NCBI GenBank assembly: GCA_029556335.1
Contig: JAKQFA010000028.1
Coordinates: forward strand, 277,676 to 341,675
Length of the DNA stretch: 64,000 bases
Source of the DNA: Methanobacteriota archaeon
GTDB lineage: Archaea > Methanobacteriota > Methanobacteria > Methanobacteriales > Methanobacteriaceae
Reading direction: 5' to 3'
This document shows positions 62,135 to 64,000 of the stretch, one piece after another. How positions within the stretch are numbered: position 1 is the stretch's first letter; every line of letters begins with the position of its first letter. The translations under genes and the position numbers were made by a program. The notes below the pieces were generated by a model. It had not been told where the DNA came from, did not search any database, and was given only the letters and a program-made list of their open reading frames with translations.

Positions 62135-63433
62135 TTATTCGAATGTTGCAGTTGGAGCTTCATCCAACCATTCATTCACGATTTTAACGGCACAGTAGCT
62201 ACCACACATGGTACAGGTATCCGGGTCTTCTGGTGGCCGATTATCCCTTATGGCTCGTGCATCATTAGGACATATGGAGGCTTGATATTGTGCTTCCCAG
62301 TTGAGCTTCTTCCGGGCGTTGGCCATTTCCAGATCTAGTTCTCCATTGTGTATACCTTTGGACATGTCTCCTACGTAGGCACCTATGCGGCTGGCGATAA
62401 CTCCCATTTTAACGTCTTCTGGTCCGGGTAAGGCCAAGTGTTCGGCAGGGGTCACGTAACATATGAAGTCTGCTCCAGAGGCTGAAGATTGGGCAGCACC
62501 TATGGAAGAAACGATATGGTCATAGGCAGGTGCAATATCCGTTACAATTGGCCCTAACATGTAGAAAGGAGCTTCTCGGCACAGTTTTTTCTGAATTACC
62601 ACGTTGGCCTCGATTTCCTTCAGTGGTATATGCCCTGGTCCCTCTACAATGGTCTGCACCCCCACTTCACGGGCCCGGTCGATTAACTCTCCCAGTATAA
62701 TAAGTTCCTGTACTCCCGCACGATCAGTGGCATCAGCAATGGCTCCAGCCCTCATGGCGTTAGCCATAGACATCACAAAGTCGTATTCCTTAGCAATTTC
62801 CAGAATGTAGTCGTAATTCTTATATAAGGGGTTTTCCAATTCATTTTCGACCATCCATGCAGATATTAATGCCCCGCCTCGGCTAACCAGTCCGCCCTTT
62901 CGGCCCTGTCTTTTCAGACGCTTCAGGGTCTCCATGTTCACACTGCAGTGAATGGCCATGAAGTCAATACCATCTTTTGCCTGTTTTTCGATGGTTTTAA
63001 ACATGGTGTCTTCGTCCATGTAAATGGTGGCTCCGTGCTCCCGAATGGCCTCAAAAGCTGCTTGGTAGGCTGGAACACTCCCCACTGGAATATCGGATAT
63101 TTTCAAAATTCTTCTACGGATGTCATCCAAGTCTCCACCCACAGAGAGCTCCATTAAAGTATCGGCTTTATTTTCTATGGCTACTCTAGCCTTTTCTTCT
63201 TCCATGTCAAAGTCACAGATGTCAGTGGAGGTCCCGATGGTGGCGTTTACCTTGGTTCTTAGGCCGGCTCCGATACCTACTGCTTTCACTTTTCTTCCTT
63301 TGTTACTGGGGATGGCTATGGTTCCTTTAGCCACGGATCTTCTGATGAATTCTGGGTCAACATTTTCACTTTCTGCGACCGCCTTCATTTCTTCGGTTAT
63401 TATGCCCTTTCTTGCATCATCCATTTGTGTCAT
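62135..63433 (-). CDS. thiC: Phosphomethylpyrimidine synthase ThiC
   Basis: Radical-SAM-like enzyme making hydroxymethylpyrimidine phosphate from AIR for thiamine. The 432-residue archaeal form has SVGGDLDDIRRRIL, HCSVNMETLKRL near residue 172, SRGGALISAWM, VEGPGHIPLKEIEANV near 270 and the C-terminal iron-sulfur Cys cluster CTMCGSYCAVKI. I chose ATG 63433 with GGTGAT upstream; ATG 63445 lies four codons earlier. No TPP riboswitch signature (CUGAGA-type helices) is visible in the spacer 63446-63664, so regulation is unknown. Confidence 0.96.
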   Translation of the reverse strand: MTQMDDARKGIITEEMKAVAESENVDPEFIRRSVAKGTIAIPSNKGRKVKAVGIGAGLRTKVNATIGTSTDICDFDMEEEKARVAIENKADTLMELSVGGDLDDIRRRILKISDIPVGSVPAYQAAFEAIREHGATIYMDEDTMFKTIEKQAKDGIDFMAIHCSVNMETLKRLKRQGRKGGLVSRGGALISAWMVENELENPLYKNYDYILEIAKEYDFVMSMANAMRAGAIADATDRAGVQELIILGELIDRAREVGVQTIVEGPGHIPLKEIEANVVIQKKLCREAPFYMLGPIVTDIAPAYDHIVSSIGAAQSSASGADFICYVTPAEHLALPGPEDVKMGVIASRIGAYVGDMSKGIHNGELDLEMANARKKLNWEAQYQASICPNDARAIRDNRPPEDPDTCTMCGSYCAVKIVNEWLDEAPTATFE

Positions 63434-63664
63434 AGAAATCACCATGCGTTTTAGCTGTATAAATTAGTCGAATTCTAGTTTCTTTAACTTTTAGTTTCTA
63501 TAGATTAATAAACAGCATTATAGAGCGTAAGCTGATATAATTTCCCTGATCTAATTTAATGTTTACCATAAAAATAGGTATGGTTTACGGTTTTAATTTA
63601 TCCTTCTCCCGTAGAGAAAATTCTTATAAAGCCTCATGGCAGTTTAATATTTCATTTTCTGCAA

Positions 63665-64000
63665 TTAACCATTTAATTCCTTGGCCATACGGGTTTCAAC
63701 CATTTGCAGGGTGGGAATGTTGGTCTGGCATCCTTCAGCCTCAATTATGAAGGAAGCCACGGTTGAGGCAAATTTTCCACAATCCTCTAGTGATCTACCA
63801 TCCAGGAAGGCCTTCAAAAACCCGGCCCTGTAGGAATCACCAGCCCCGGTGGGATCGTAGGACTCCCTTAGGAGAGCATCAACCCGTATCTCTTCGGGGT
63901 TGTAGATGATACTGCCGTCTTTCCCTAGGGTTTTAACCACTAAGGATGGGCCCAGGTCCATTAATCTCGGTATGTCCAGGTTTAAGGTGGTCAGGATGTG
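63665..64000 (-). CDS. PfkB family carbohydrate kinase, N-terminus cut by window edge
   Basis: C-terminal 111 residues of a ribokinase/PfkB-type kinase; the frame runs off the right edge, so the start is outside. The signature DPTGAGDSYRAGFLKAFLDG contains the anion hole and catalytic Asp (GAGD), and VVKTLGKDGSIIYN lies before it. The substrate cannot be told from this part; ribokinase, adenosine/cytidine kinase and sugar kinases share these motifs. In methanogens several members phosphorylate nucleosides. It lies upstream of thiC on the same strand with a 231-base spacer. Confidence 0.88.
   Translation of the reverse strand, partial: HILTTLNLDIPRLMDLGPSLVVKTLGKDGSIIYNPEEIRVDALLRESYDPTGAGDSYRAGFLKAFLDGRSLEDCGKFASTVASFIIEAEGCQTNIPTLQMVETRMAKELNG

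Noticed and set aside
63446..63664. TPP riboswitch upstream of thiC
   Set aside because: The spacer lacks CUGAGA-type and conserved helix sequences of the thiamine element on the thiC strand, and it is A+T-rich throughout.

Overview
The window is archaeal and most likely comes from a mesophilic methanogen of the Methanobacteriales, probably Methanobacterium or a close relative. The evidence is gene content: thiol:fumarate reductase subunit A, the F430 gene cfbD, O-phosphoseryl-tRNA(Cys) synthetase (SepRS), the family D polymerase large subunit, a class I lysyl-tRNA synthetase, a CTP-type riboflavin kinase, Sec61-beta, an archaeal phosphomevalonate dehydratase small subunit and three DUF5518 membrane proteins. 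Genes are dense, mostly single or in pairs, with GGAGG/GGTGAT ribosome sites and A+T-rich spacers. The genus is an inference, because no rRNA lies in the window.

Layout. 1-2.8 kb: a PadR-regulated ABC-2 exporter (permease cut by the window edge) with a cluster of CGATATAT operator-like boxes. 3-8.6 kb: a TIM-barrel protein and a DUF362 ferredoxin, then a P-type-ATPase-like soluble HAD protein, a LysE exporter, an alanine dehydrogenase-like protein and a DUF1624 membrane acyltransferase. 8.7-15.2 kb: gatA, a glutamine amidotransferase/P-loop protein with CobB/CobQ domains in reversed order, ribB and ribK, endonuclease V and sepS (apparently starting at CTG). 15.2-23.9 kb: tfrA, tRNA-Arg(GCG), a HIT protein, a pilin-like membrane-anchored protein, an AIR-synthase-like protein, hisH, a nucleotidyltransferase-cupin fusion, cfbD, a secreted M14-like zinc peptidase candidate and sfsA. 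24-34.2 kb: a Na,K-ATPase-like (P2C) pump, a YchF-type GTPase, cbiE, an ArsA ATPase, nadE, cutA and leuS.

34.2-43.5 kb: a heavily frameshifted GNAT pseudogene, a fumarylacetoacetase-family protein, hisG, an S-adenosylhomocysteine/5'-deoxyadenosine deaminase, a HAD phosphatase, a 680-bp stretch with decayed fragments, a nucleobase permease, a start-less orphan frame, hisF and truD. 43.6-52.2 kb: a copper block (48-aa YHS protein, copA, overlapping amidohydrolase), a run of small repetitive membrane proteins (three DUF5518 and one with an internal triplication), the phosphomevalonate dehydratase small subunit, purB and Sec61-beta. 52.5-64 kb: polC, nrdD, a yeast-FCY1-like cytosine deaminase, a two-gene UGSC-type system with Cys in the Sec position, lysS, thiC and the C-terminal part of a PfkB kinase.

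Much of the window is housekeeping: tRNA charging and modification (gatA, sepS, leuS, lysS, truD), cofactors (riboflavin, F430, cobamide, NAD, thiamine), histidine (three dispersed genes), purines and DNA synthesis (polC, nrdD). Less ordinary items are the reversed-domain amidotransferase, the UGSC pair, the FCY1-like deaminase, the M14-like secreted protein, the P2C ATPase, the CTG start of sepS and the palindromic boxes. I saw no CRISPR array, insertion sequence, prophage or rRNA.
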